Shown here one piece after another: positions 41,163 to 49,920 of a stretch of 64,000 nt of DNA. Within the stretch, counting starts at the first letter, position 1, and each line of letters starts with the position of its first letter. A program made the translations under genes and the position numbers. Where the stretch lies: NCBI GenBank assembly GCA_963707515.1, contig CAVPQI010000001.1, positions 620,001 through 684,000 of the forward strand, written 5' to 3'. A model generated the notes under the pieces. That model was not told the origin of the DNA. It did not search any database and saw only the letters and a program-made list of their open reading frames with translations. The DNA is from Sva-07 sp963707515. GTDB lineage: Bacteria > Actinomycetota > Acidimicrobiia > Acidimicrobiales > Ilumatobacteraceae.

Positions 41163-43619
41163 TCAGGGGGTGCCTTGGTGGGCACTCGCTGCGGCGCGGC
41201 GACGCGCCCACTTCTCGCGCACCGCGGGGGCATCCTCCGGCTGCTGGCCGGTGAGCCGGTCGGTGCCGTCGGTGCGGTAGTAGAAGGCGATGGCCGGAAG
41301 CTCCAGCGGCGTCACGTGCTCGGTGAGGGCGAGCAGGAAATCCCAGTCGCCGCACTCGACCAATCGCTCGTCGAAACGCGCCTGACAACTCGCCCGATGG
41401 GCGATGACGCCCATGTCGGCGAGGTTGCCGCATTCGAGGCCGGCACGGTCGAACGGCAGAAACTGCAGCCACGGCCAGCCGCCCGGCGCCAGGCCGTGGA
41501 CGCGGTTGACGTCGTCGATCACCCGGACGCCGTAGAGCACGTCGTCGTCGGGGTGGTTGCGGAACGCCCAGGCGATGGCGTGCAACCAACCCGGATCGAG
41601 CCAGTTGTCGTCGTCGAGATAGGTGACGATCTCGCCCTTCGCCAGTTCGAGGCCGACGTTGCGCGCCCGGCAGACGCCGCCGTGTTCGATCTCGACGAGG
41701 CGGATGCGGTCGTCGCCGAATCCGTCGACGACCGCCGCGGCAGAGTTGCTGCCGTCGTCGACGACGATCAGCTCCCAGTTCTGGTGGCGCTGGTCGACGA
41801 CCGAGCGGATGGCCTCGGCGAGCCGGTCGGGGCGGGCATGGGTCGGGGTGATGACGGTGACCATCACGTCGTCGTCGCGGGGCTGGTTCGCCAGCCAGGC
41901 CATCGTCGTGGCGATCTGGTGCTCGCGTTCCGACATCGTCGCCCGCTGCTCGAGGTCGGCGATGCGCCGCGCCGCCTCGTCGAGCCGGGCGTCGACGACG
42001 TCGCGTCGGGCTCGGCGCACGCCGGCGGCACCGACGAGATCCCATCGCGCCCGCCCATCGACGTCTTGCAGCTCGACGCCGAGCGCGGCGGCAATCGTCG
42101 GAGCGACGTCGGTGAGCGACATCACGTCGGTGCGCCGGCCGGGCACGATCCCGGGCCCGCGGGCGACGAACACGCCGCGGTCGTGGTGGTCGCCGGTACG
42201 CCAGTGCTCGTACGGCGCGACGACGGTGCCAGTCGTCGGTGACCAGACACGCTCGATCTGCGACCCCCGCTCCCATTCGACGAAGAGGTCCGGCAGCCGG
42301 TCGTCGGCAGCGCGTCGCAACACGGTGTCGGAACGCACGACGGAACGCACGAGCGGCCGGCCGGAGTCGATGTCGACGACGTCGAGCAGCGCCTCGCCGA
42401 CCGCCGTGCAGAGGGCGTCGAGTTCGGCGGGATCGACGATTCCCCCCGACTCCCGGCCGGCGATGTTGAAGCGGACGGCGCCGACCGCGGTGTTGCCCGG
42501 GATCTGGAAGAACCGCCGGTCGGCGCTCGGGCCGGGGCGGGCCGAGCGCGCTGCGGGCGCACGGCGCGACTTCAGCCGCGCCGCCGCGGCGATCCCCTGC
42601 CGGGCGGCTCGGCGCAGTGGCGCCGGCGTGGCCCCGTAGGCGGCGGCGCCGAGCCGCGACCAGGATCCGGGTTCGAAACGACGGCGCAGCGACTCGTCGA
42701 TGCGCTCCAGCAGCTGGTCGAGGAGGTGGTCGCCGTCGAAGTGTGGACCCATGCCGTGGTTCATCTGCACGAACACGGTGGTGTCGTCGTCGGCACGCGC
42801 CAGCAGATCGCCGAGCACGCGATCGAGGCGGACGTAGACATCCTCGACCGGGTCGCCGAGGAGCCGCCTGGCCGCCGGATCGTGGCGTGGGTGGGCGTCG
42901 TCGTGGACGTGCCAGAACTGGTGACCGACGCAGTGCGCTTCGCCGAGCACGGTGGCGAACAGGTCCCAGGGGCCCTGCTCGATCACCTGCAGTGAGGCGC
43001 GGTGCTTGGCGTCGATGCCGGCTCGGATCAGGTCGACGAGCTGGCGTTCCTCGTCGAGCGTGCGGGTGGGCCCGTCGCGCAGCGTGTAGTCGCACGGCGA
43101 GAAGGCCTCAGCGCCGTGGGGGTGGTCGCGGCAGCCCAGGGGATGCCGGCCGATCGTGCGATCGAGCTCGTCGAGGAGTTCAGCTGGGAAGCTCGCCGTG
43201 CCGTCGTGACGATCGTGACATCCCCACTCCTTGAGCAGGACACCGTTGAGCGACGGCGGCACGGCGGCGTGGGGCACGTCGAGCACTGCCACCCGACGAC
43301 CGGCGTCGGACAACTGCTCCCAGAACGGCCGACCGCGGGCGTCGCGCGGCGTCGGCGCCAGCAGTTGGTAGGTGGCGGGATCGACTTCGTGCCAGTTCCA
43401 GTAGCCGTGGTGCTCGACGTCACGACCGGTCGTGATCGTCATCCACGACGAGCCGACGAACGTGCCCGCCGGCGCCTGCGTGGGGATGACGGCAGCACCG
43501 TCGAACAACGCCTTGAAGGTGGGGCACAGTCCCGCGTCCGCGAGCCGCTGCATCAGCGCGGAATCGCACGCGTCGAGCGCGACGTAGAGGACCTGCGGAG
43601 CGGTATCGGGGGGCGCCAC
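41163..43619 (-). CDS. Bifunctional protein: alkaline-phosphatase-superfamily phosphodiesterase fused to a family 2 glycosyltransferase
   Basis: An 818-residue single frame. Residues 1 to about 530 are a type I phosphodiesterase/nucleotide pyrophosphatase-like domain: QVLYVALDACDSALMQRL, then GSSWMTITTGRDVEHHGYW (nucleophile region), GEAHCVGHQFWHVH, VQMNHGMGPHFDGDHLL (metal ligands) and DVMSLTDVAPTIAAALGV. A coiled segment (DARLDEAARRIADLEQRATM) links to a GT-A domain from about residue 583: VMVTVITPTHARPDRLAEAI, VVDDGSN, then the DxD-like YLDDDNWLDPGWL near residue 665. No signal or membrane helix is evident. It may make and trim a phosphodiester-linked glycan. It lies between rpsO and pnp, an unusual place. 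Confidence 0.85.
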   Translation of the reverse strand: MAPPDTAPQVLYVALDACDSALMQRLADAGLCPTFKALFDGAAVIPTQAPAGTFVGSSWMTITTGRDVEHHGYWNWHEVDPATYQLLAPTPRDARGRPFWEQLSDAGRRVAVLDVPHAAVPPSLNGVLLKEWGCHDRHDGTASFPAELLDELDRTIGRHPLGCRDHPHGAEAFSPCDYTLRDGPTRTLDEERQLVDLIRAGIDAKHRASLQVIEQGPWDLFATVLGEAHCVGHQFWHVHDDAHPRHDPAARRLLGDPVEDVYVRLDRVLGDLLARADDDTTVFVQMNHGMGPHFDGDHLLDQLLERIDESLRRRFEPGSWSRLGAAAYGATPAPLRRAARQGIAAAARLKSRRAPAARSARPGPSADRRFFQIPGNTAVGAVRFNIAGRESGGIVDPAELDALCTAVGEALLDVVDIDSGRPLVRSVVRSDTVLRRAADDRLPDLFVEWERGSQIERVWSPTTGTVVAPYEHWRTGDHHDRGVFVARGPGIVPGRRTDVMSLTDVAPTIAAALGVELQDVDGRARWDLVGAAGVRRARRDVVDARLDEAARRIADLEQRATMSEREHQIATTMAWLANQPRDDDVMVTVITPTHARPDRLAEAIRSVVDQRHQNWELIVVDDGSNSAAAVVDGFGDDRIRLVEIEHGGVCRARNVGLELAKGEIVTYLDDDNWLDPGWLHAIAWAFRNHPDDDVLYGVRVIDDVNRVHGLAPGGWPWLQFLPFDRAGLECGNLADMGVIAHRASCQARFDERLVECGDWDFLLALTEHVTPLELPAIAFYYRTDGTDRLTGQQPEDAPAVREKWARRRAAASAHQGTP

Positions 43620-43694
43620 GGTGGGCCAAGCTAGGCCAACGGCACGACCCGGTCGCAGTTTCGCGCTGCGACTGGCCGGCCGCCGGGGCGACCG

Positions 43695-43720
43695 GTCGGG
43701 CCGAGCATGCTCGGCCCGAC
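43695..43720 (-). terminator. Perfect palindrome downstream of rpsO
   Basis: GTCGGGCCGAGCA followed directly by its complement gives a 26-bp perfect palindrome, starting 5 bp after the rpsO stop. A smaller hairpin (GTCGCAG, 7-nt loop, CTGCGAC; 43652-43672) follows. There is no T run. It is probably the rpsO mRNA 3' end. Confidence 0.6.
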
Positions 43721-43724
43721 GACG

Positions 43725-43982
43725 TCAGCGACGCAGGCCCTGGTCGGCGATGATCTTGCGGTAGCGCTCGATGTCGATCGACTTGACGTAATCGAGCATG
43801 CGGCGGCGGCGACCGACGAGCATCAGCAGGCCACGACGGCTGTGGTGATCCTTCTTGTGCACCTTGAGGTGCTCGGTGAGGTGCGAGATGCGCTCGGTGA
43901 GCAGCGCGATCTGAACCTCGGGAGATCCGGTGTCGGACTCGTGAGTCCGGAACTTGGAGATGGTCTCGACTTTGTTCGGCAT
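43725..43982 (-). CDS. rpsO: 30S ribosomal protein S15
   Basis: An 85-residue protein (normally 88-89), starting MPNKVETISKFRTHESDTGS. DTGSPEVQIALLTERISHLTEHLK and HHSRRGLLMLVGRRRRMLDYV are the standard 16S rRNA-binding strings. It binds the central domain of 16S rRNA early in 30S assembly. It precedes the fusion gene and pnp on the same strand; the short hairpins downstream may uncouple them. The start at ATG 43982 is fixed by homology; the longer frame upstream is not coding. Confidence 0.97.
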   Translation of the reverse strand: MPNKVETISKFRTHESDTGSPEVQIALLTERISHLTEHLKVHKKDHHSRRGLLMLVGRRRRMLDYVKSIDIERYRKIIADQGLRR

Positions 43983-44145
43983 GTCGCCTTCCGTGGGTTG
44001 CGCCGTTGTCGGCGTGGAGGTCGCAGCACGTCCCGGTGGCACGCACTGCATCGCGCCCGCGCCGGCGAACCGGCCCGAACGGACGGGCCAAATGCTACGG
44101 GACACCGACCAGGGTCACAACGACGCACCGGTACGCTCGCTCGCC

Positions 44146-44919
44146 GTGACCGCTGATGCGCCACGAATCCGAGTTCGCCACGTCACCAAGTCGTTCGGTG
44201 ACGTGGAGGCCCTCACTCCCGTGTCGTTCGACGTCGACGAAGGCGAGACGCTGACGCTCCTCGGCCCGTCGGGCTGCGGCAAGACCACGCTGTTGCGCCT
44301 GATCGCCGGGCTCGAACGGCCGACCGCCGGCGACGTGCTCGTCGACGGGATGGATCCGAGCGAGGCCCGCCGTCGCAAGCAGATCGGGTTCATCCCCCAG
44401 TCGCCGGCGTTGTTGCCGTGGCGCACCGTCGAGGCCAACGCCTCGCTGCTCCTCGACATCGGGCGGGGCGGGGCGTCGACACCGCCGACGGCGACCGTGC
44501 GCGAACTGCTCGACGAAGTCGGACTCGGCGACTTCCGCAACGCCTACCCGCACGAGCTGTCCGGGGGGATGCAGCAGCGCGTCGGGCTCGTGCGGGCGTT
44601 CGCCCTCGACGCCCCGATCCTGCTGATGGACGAGCCGTTCGCCGCCCTCGACGACATGACCCGTACCGACATGCGCCACCTGCTCGGCCGGTTGCGAGAG
44701 CCGCTCGGGACCTCGGTCGTGTTCGTCACCCACTCGATCCCCGAGGCGGTGTTCCTCTCGGACCGTGTGATGGTGATGTCGCCGCGGCCGGGCACCATCC
44801 GCCTCGAGCACGCCGTCGACCTCCCCCACCCGCGCCATCCCGACATCGAGGACAGCACCGAGTTCTTCGACCACACGCGTCGGCTGCGCAGCGAGCTGCG
44901 ATCCGGGGGGACCTCGTGA
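44146..44919 (+). CDS. ABC transporter ATP-binding protein (nitrate/sulfonate/thiamine-precursor type)
   Basis: A 257-residue ATPase from GTG 44146; an ATG at 44092 would add 18 residues. Walker A is GPSGCGKTTLLRL, the Q-loop FIPQSPALLPWRTV, the signature LSGGMQQRVGLVRAFA, Walker B ILLMDEPFAALDDM, and the H-loop His is in VTHSIPEA. The PWRTV and DDMTRTDM strings mark the SsuB/ThiZ/RibX-linked group. It is the first gene of ATPase-permease-binding protein and overlaps the permease start as GTGA. Confidence 0.92.
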   Translation: MTADAPRIRVRHVTKSFGDVEALTPVSFDVDEGETLTLLGPSGCGKTTLLRLIAGLERPTAGDVLVDGMDPSEARRRKQIGFIPQSPALLPWRTVEANASLLLDIGRGGASTPPTATVRELLDEVGLGDFRNAYPHELSGGMQQRVGLVRAFALDAPILLMDEPFAALDDMTRTDMRHLLGRLREPLGTSVVFVTHSIPEAVFLSDRVMVMSPRPGTIRLEHAVDLPHPRHPDIEDSTEFFDHTRRLRSELRSGGTS

Positions 44920-45680
44920 GCGCCGGCCTTCGGCGAGTCGCCGCGCCGGTCGTCGGAATCGTGGCGTTCGGCCTCTTGTGGGAGCTGTTCGTCCGCATCT
45001 TTGCCGTACGCCGGTTCGTGCTCCTCCCGCCGTCGGCGATCCTCGACGAGTTCGCCGCCGACCCCTCGTTCTATGTCTCCAACGCCCTCGTCACGGCGCG
45101 CCACATGGCGATCGGGCTGGCCATCTCGCTGGTGTTGGCGATCGCCGTCGGCGCCGTGATGGCGGCCTCGCGATTCGTCGAGGAGGCGACACAGCCGGTG
45201 CTCGTGCTGATCCTGGTCACACCATGGGTGGCGTACATCACGTCCGTCGTGTTGTGGTTGGACGGCGGCGAGCCGACCGTGCTCTTCATGGTCACCTTCA
45301 CCACGTTCCCCGTGCTCACGTTCGGTGTCGTGGGCGGCATGAAGTCCGCCGATCCCGCAGTCCGCGAGTTGTTCGCCAGCGTCGACGCCACCCCGTGGGA
45401 GGTGCTGTGGCGGTTGCGTCTCCCCGCGGCGATCCCGTCGATCCTCACGACGGCGCGGTTGGCGCTCGGACTCGGCTTGGCCGCCGCCTACTTCAGCGAG
45501 GGTTCGGCGCTGACCATCGACGGCCTCGGCGCGATCGGGCGGCGGGCGGCGTCGTTCAACGATGCCGAGACGTTGTGGACGACGATCGTCATGGCAGCCC
45601 TGCTCGGCGTCGCCGGCTTGGTGGTGCTGGCGGTCCTCGAGCGGATCCTCCTGCGCTGGCACGTGTCACAGCGTTCTTAA
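44916..45680 (+). CDS. ABC transporter permease (SsuC/ThiX/RibX type)
   Basis: A 254-residue membrane protein from GTG 44916. About six helices are seen (VVGIVAFGLLWELFVRIF, IGLAISLVLAIAVGAVMAA and others). LVTPWVAYITSVVLWLDGGEPTV and the EAA loop DATPWEVLWRLRLPAAIPSI with LTTARLALGLGLAAAYFSEG fit the family of permeases for sulfonates, HMP/thiamine precursors or riboflavin. It is followed after 90 bp by its binding protein and, beyond that, by convergent ribF. Confidence 0.9.
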   Translation: MSAGLRRVAAPVVGIVAFGLLWELFVRIFAVRRFVLLPPSAILDEFAADPSFYVSNALVTARHMAIGLAISLVLAIAVGAVMAASRFVEEATQPVLVLILVTPWVAYITSVVLWLDGGEPTVLFMVTFTTFPVLTFGVVGGMKSADPAVRELFASVDATPWEVLWRLRLPAAIPSILTTARLALGLGLAAAYFSEGSALTIDGLGAIGRRAASFNDAETLWTTIVMAALLGVAGLVVLAVLERILLRWHVSQRS

Positions 45681-45770
45681 TTGAAACTCAGTCGTCGAAA
45701 CCTGTCAGGATGACGGCGGCGGGGCTACTCCGGTGCTCGCCCAACGCTCGACGACGACTGGACGACACCG

Positions 45771-46961
45771 ATGCGCCTCCGCACGATCACCGTGACCACC
45801 CTCGTCGCCGCCGTCACCGGCGCCGCCCTCGTCGGCTGCGCGAGCGACGGCGACGACGCCGCATCTGCCGACATCAGCGCCGCCCCCGCTTCCCCAACGA
45901 CGGGGTCGTCGTCCGCTGACGGCTCGACACCGGGCCAGCTCGATGTCGTCGCCGGCGAACCGTTCCCCGCCGACCGCTGCGCGACCAACGAGGCGGCGGG
46001 CACGGTGACGTTCCTGACCGGTTTCGACTTCGCCGCCACGGCATCGATCGTCGACGTGATCGTCGCCGAGGCCAACGGCTACTACGACGAGCTGTGCCTC
46101 GACGTCACCATCACGCCGAGCTTCTCGACGGCCAACTACCCGTTGATCGCCGAGAACGACGCCCAGTTCGCCTCCGGCGGTTCGTTCAGCGAGGTCGTCG
46201 CGTTCGCCGCTGCCAACGACACGGACTTCGTGGTGCCGTCGGTCGAGGGCTCGACGCCGATCGACTCGCTGATCGTCAAGCCCGGAGCGGCAGCGACACT
46301 GGAGGATCTGGCCGGCACGACGATCGGGGTCAAGGGCAAGCTGCCGTCGAGCATCACCGCGATGCTCGGTTCGGTGGGCCTCGTCGAAGGAGAGGACTAC
46401 GACACCGTGCTCCTCGACGGTTTCGACCCGGTCGCCCACATCGCCATCAAGTCGATCGTCGGATTCCCCGGCTGGAAGAGCAACGAGCCGGGCACGCTCG
46501 AGCGGGCCGGGATCGAGTTCGACCTGTTCGATCCGACGGAGTTCGACATCCCGGGCTCGTTCGGTGCGATCTACACGAGTCGCGCCTTCGCCGACGCCAA
46601 CCCGACCGTGGTCGAGGACTTCATGCGGGCGACGATGCGCGGGCTCGCCGACGCCATCGACGATCCGGACGCCGCCGTGACCGCGGCGATGGAGCTCGTC
46701 GAGTCCGGCGGCAACCCGAACTACCTCTCCGACGAGGGCGAGCGCTTCCGGTGGACGACCGACGCGGCGATGATCGCCTCGCTCACGCCGGAGGGCACCG
46801 GGCTGGCCGTCCCCGATCCCGACGGGCTGCAGCTCGAGCTCGACACCTACGCCGACTTCGGGCTGTTCGGTGACGGCGAGACGCCGACCGCCACCGACTA
46901 CCTCAGCGACGCGCTCTCCCGCATCTACGACGACGCCGGCGTCGTCATCTGGCCCGGCTGA
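45771..46961 (+). CDS. NMT1/THI5-family ABC substrate-binding lipoprotein
   Basis: A 396-residue protein with lipobox ALVGC (Cys23) and a Ser/Asp/Pro linker. The fold begins GTVTFLTGFDFAATASIVDV, then IVAEANGYYDELCLDVTITP, NDAQFASGGSFSEVVAFAA, LEDLAGTTIGVKGKLPSS and DFMRATMRGLADAI, all NMT1-like. Such proteins bind pyrimidine thiamine precursors, riboflavin (RibY) or sulfonates. Two internal Cys in the mature part (DRCATN; ELCLDV) could pair. The gene converges on ribF with a 16-bp gap, which leaves riboflavin as a candidate ligand. Confidence 0.88.
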   Translation: MRLRTITVTTLVAAVTGAALVGCASDGDDAASADISAAPASPTTGSSSADGSTPGQLDVVAGEPFPADRCATNEAAGTVTFLTGFDFAATASIVDVIVAEANGYYDELCLDVTITPSFSTANYPLIAENDAQFASGGSFSEVVAFAAANDTDFVVPSVEGSTPIDSLIVKPGAAATLEDLAGTTIGVKGKLPSSITAMLGSVGLVEGEDYDTVLLDGFDPVAHIAIKSIVGFPGWKSNEPGTLERAGIEFDLFDPTEFDIPGSFGAIYTSRAFADANPTVVEDFMRATMRGLADAIDDPDAAVTAAMELVESGGNPNYLSDEGERFRWTTDAAMIASLTPEGTGLAVPDPDGLQLELDTYADFGLFGDGETPTATDYLSDALSRIYDDAGVVIWPG

Positions 46962-46977
46962 CCGGGAGGTCGTCGCC

Positions 46978-47922
46978 TCAGTCCGCGGAGTCGCGGGCGT
47001 GGCCGATGTCCAGCTGGAGCTGGGCGATCAATGCATCGACGCCGTCGAACTTGCGCTCGCTGCGCAGGAAGTTGGTGAAGCGCACCCGAGCAGCCTCGCC
47101 GTAGAGGTCGATGTCGACGTCGAGGAGGTGCGCTTCGAGCAGCGAGGCGTCGGCGTGCTCGTAGAACGTCGGGCGGCGGCCGAGGTTGATGGCACAGCGA
47201 TGGACGTCGCCGTTCGGCCGCTCGTACCAGCCGGCGTACACGCCGTCGGCCGGGAGGCACATGCCGCCCGGCACGGCGACGTTGGCCGTCGGGAAGCCGA
47301 GCAGTCGGCCTCGCTGGTCGCCGGTGATGACCTCGCCGCGAGCCTCGAACGGACGGCCGAGCATCGCGTTGGCGCGGGCGATGTCGCCACCGGCGAGCGC
47401 ACGGCGGATCGCGGTGCTGCTCACCGGCTCGTCGACGCCATCGGCGCGCGGGACGAGGGCCAGTGGCTCGACCTCGAAGTCGGCTTCGGCACCGAGCTTG
47501 CGCAACAGGTCGACGTTGCCGTCGCGATGGCGGCCGAAGTGGAAGTCCTCGCCGACGACGATGATCTGCGTGTCGAGCGCCTGCACGAGCACGCGCTCGA
47601 CGAACGACTCCGGCGTCTCCCCGGCCTGGTGCTCGTCGAACGGCACCACGGCCACGCTGTCGACGCCGGTCGCGGCCAGCAGCTCCATCTTCTGCTCGAC
47701 ACCGGTCAACAGGCGCGGTGCCGACTCGGGTCGGACGACGCTGGCGGGGTGGCGGTCGAACGTGACCACGACCGAACGGGCGCCGAGCTCGGCGGCCCGC
47801 TCGCGCACCTGGGCGATCACGGCCTGATGGCCGAGGTGCACGCCGTCGTAGGCCCCGATCGTGATCACGGCGCGCTCGCCGGGCCAAGCGGGACGGGCGA
47901 GGTCGGTGATGACGTCCACCAC
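46978..47922 (-). CDS. ribF: Bifunctional riboflavin kinase/FAD synthetase
   Basis: A 314-residue protein. The N-terminal FMN adenylyltransferase domain has ITIGAYDGVHLGHQAVI and the SSTAIRR motif. The C-terminal flavokinase domain has GRLLGFPTANV, the PADGVYAGWYE segment, INLGRRPTF and EAHLLDVDIDLYGE with the catalytic Glu. It makes FMN and then FAD. It is in the usual actinobacterial position between truB and rpsO. Confidence 0.95.
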   Translation of the reverse strand: MVDVITDLARPAWPGERAVITIGAYDGVHLGHQAVIAQVRERAAELGARSVVVTFDRHPASVVRPESAPRLLTGVEQKMELLAATGVDSVAVVPFDEHQAGETPESFVERVLVQALDTQIIVVGEDFHFGRHRDGNVDLLRKLGAEADFEVEPLALVPRADGVDEPVSSTAIRRALAGGDIARANAMLGRPFEARGEVITGDQRGRLLGFPTANVAVPGGMCLPADGVYAGWYERPNGDVHRCAINLGRRPTFYEHADASLLEAHLLDVDIDLYGEAARVRFTNFLRSERKFDGVDALIAQLQLDIGHARDSAD

Positions 47923-48050
47923 ACAACCCTAACCGCGAGGCGCCGGGCGCTCCCCGGTCGAATCGGACGCCCGGCGGGCGCCTGGCCCGAACGAACTGCC
48001 CGGCACCTGGCGCAGCACCGACGCACCGGAACTGGCTACCGTCGCCGTCG

Positions 48051-49001
48051 ATGCCGGAGATCGTCGAACACCTCGTTCGCCTGCCGCCCGACGAGTTCGT
48101 CGCCGCTCGCAACGCCGCCGCCAAGCAGCTCCGCGCCGACGGGGACAAGGACCTGGCGAAGGCGGTGGCAGCGATGCGCAAGCCGTCGTGGATCGACCAT
48201 GCGCTGAACCTCGCCGCCGTCGACGAGACAGCGACGGTCGCCGACTTCGTTGCCGCCGCGGCGGCGATGCGCGAGGCCCAGACGGGTGCCGTCGCGGCGG
48301 GCGGAGGCGGCGGCTCGCTGGCCGAGACGCAACGCACCTTCCGCGCCGCGCAGCGTCCGGTCGTCACCGCCGCCAACGCCGCCCTGCGCCGGGCCGCCCG
48401 GCCAGCCGACGCCGCCGGGGTGGCGGCGCGGCTGATCGCCATCGCCGGATCGGCCGAGCTCAGCGATCATCTCCGCGCCGGCGTGCTCGGGATCGACGAA
48501 GACAGCCCACTCGCCGCCGGCGTGACACCGGTGCCGCTCGTCGACGGGGCGGACGGCGTGCCGACGGCCGACGAGGCGCCGGAGCAACGCCACGCCACCG
48601 AGCGGAGACCGAGAACATGTCGGGCGACGGGCACGGGCACGGCGGCCAACTCGCGGTCGGGCGCCGGCAGACGGCGACCGGCACGCGGCAAGACAGCCGG
48701 CAAGACGGCCGACAAGACAGCCGACAAGGCGACGGCACCGACCGCGGCCCGACGGCGCACGCTGCGCGCCGCGCTCGATCGAGCCACCCGCCGCCATGAG
48801 AAGGCGCACGCCGCCGCGGCAGCCGCCGCCGCCGAACTCGCTGCTGCCGACGAGGAGGTGCAACGGGCGACCGCCGCGCTCGCCCGCGCCGAGCACGATG
48901 CCGCCGCCGCCCGCGCCGCCGTCCGCGAGACGACATCGGCGTTGAAGGCGGCGACGAAGGCACTGGCGACCGCCGAACGGGCGAGCGCCGCCGCCGGTTG
49001 A
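48051..49001 (+). CDS. Hypothetical Ala-rich coiled-coil protein
   Basis: A 316-residue protein, family not recognised. The N-terminal 160 residues look folded: MPEIVEHLVRLPPDEFVAAR, then KDLAKAVAAMRKPSWIDHALN, GTFRAAQ-like helices, and LSDHLRAGVLGI. A Lys/Thr/Arg-rich basic linker (GKTAGKTADKTADKATAP) follows, then a long Ala/Glu coiled coil to the end. The KPSWIDHALN phrase is seen in actinobacterial proteins of unknown function. The basic linker suggests nucleic-acid contact. It is transcribed against truB and ribF, alone. Confidence 0.7.
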   Translation: MPEIVEHLVRLPPDEFVAARNAAAKQLRADGDKDLAKAVAAMRKPSWIDHALNLAAVDETATVADFVAAAAAMREAQTGAVAAGGGGGSLAETQRTFRAAQRPVVTAANAALRRAARPADAAGVAARLIAIAGSAELSDHLRAGVLGIDEDSPLAAGVTPVPLVDGADGVPTADEAPEQRHATERRPRTCRATGTGTAANSRSGAGRRRPARGKTAGKTADKTADKATAPTAARRRTLRAALDRATRRHEKAHAAAAAAAAELAAADEEVQRATAALARAEHDAAAARAAVRETTSALKAATKALATAERASAAAG

Positions 49002-49050
49002 CGGGCGGCCGCCGGACGGCCAGCGGCGGTCCGACTCCAACGTCCGTCGG

Positions 49051-49920
49051 TCAGGTCGGCAGGACGACGGCGGGTTTGGCCCGATCCGGGCCGATCCGCT
49101 CGTAGACAGCGAGCAACTCACCGGCCGGATCGAGGACCGCCCACGGCCCGTCACCGTCCCACGCCTCGAGCGGGCGACCGTTGGCGATCATCGCCGCCGT
49201 CGCCGCGTCCACGGTCACCGACGGCAACGCCCGCACCGCCTCGACCACGGGCAACAACGCACACTCGTCCGGGGGACCGGCATCGTCCACCGTGAACGAA
49301 CCGACCGCCGTGCGGCGGAGGTTGCGCAGATGGGCGCCACCGCCGAGCAGGCGTCCGAGATCGTCGGCGAGGGTGCGCACGTACGTGCCGGCCGAGCACT
49401 CGACGTCGATCATCAGCACACCCGGCTCGCTCCACCCGACGACATCGAAGCGATCGATGGTCACCGGGCGCGGTGCCCGCTCGATCTCGATGCCCTGACG
49501 GGCGAGCTCGTGCAGCCGCTTGCCGTCGACGCGGATCGCGGAGACCATCGGGGGGATCTGCTCGATGTCCCCGGTCAGCCGCTCGGCCACCACGCGCCGC
49601 GCATCGTCGATCGTCACGTCGCCCATGTCGAACGTCGCGGTCACGTCGCCGGCGGAGTCGAGCGTCGACGTCGACGCACCGAGGACGACCTCACCGGTGT
49701 ACCGCTTGCGTGTCTTCTCCACGAACCGCAGCAGCCGCGTCGCCTTGCCGACGGCGACGACCAGAACCCCGGTGGCGTCGGGGTCGAGCGTGCCGGCGTG
49801 GCCGACCTGTCGTTCGCCGAACCGTCGCCGGAGCATCCCGACGACGTCGTGGCTGGTGACGCCGGCGGGCTTGTCGACGACCGCGACGCCGTGCGTGGTC
49901 GCCGGCCGGCGCCGTGCCAT
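49051..49920 (-). CDS. truB: tRNA pseudouridine(55) synthase
   Basis: A 289-residue enzyme that makes pseudouridine 55 in the tRNA T loop. The catalytic Asp is in GHAGTLDPDATGVLVV. VDKPAGVTSHDVV, RYTGEVVLGASTSTLDS and SAGTYVRTLADDLG are family motifs. The C-terminal part fits a PUA-like TruB_C domain of actinobacteria. Its start overlaps the rbfA stop as TGATG. Confidence 0.95.
   Translation of the reverse strand: MARRRPATTHGVAVVDKPAGVTSHDVVGMLRRRFGERQVGHAGTLDPDATGVLVVAVGKATRLLRFVEKTRKRYTGEVVLGASTSTLDSAGDVTATFDMGDVTIDDARRVVAERLTGDIEQIPPMVSAIRVDGKRLHELARQGIEIERAPRPVTIDRFDVVGWSEPGVLMIDVECSAGTYVRTLADDLGRLLGGGAHLRNLRRTAVGSFTVDDAGPPDECALLPVVEAVRALPSVTVDAATAAMIANGRPLEAWDGDGPWAVLDPAGELLAVYERIGPDRAKPAVVLPT

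Noticed and set aside
45681..45770. Possible TGAC-N7-GTCGGAA regulator site or FMN/TPP riboswitch before the NMT1-type binding protein
   Set aside because: AATTGAAACT and AGTCGTCGAA only loosely resemble the dyad and the spacing is wrong; 90 bp shows no conserved riboswitch core.
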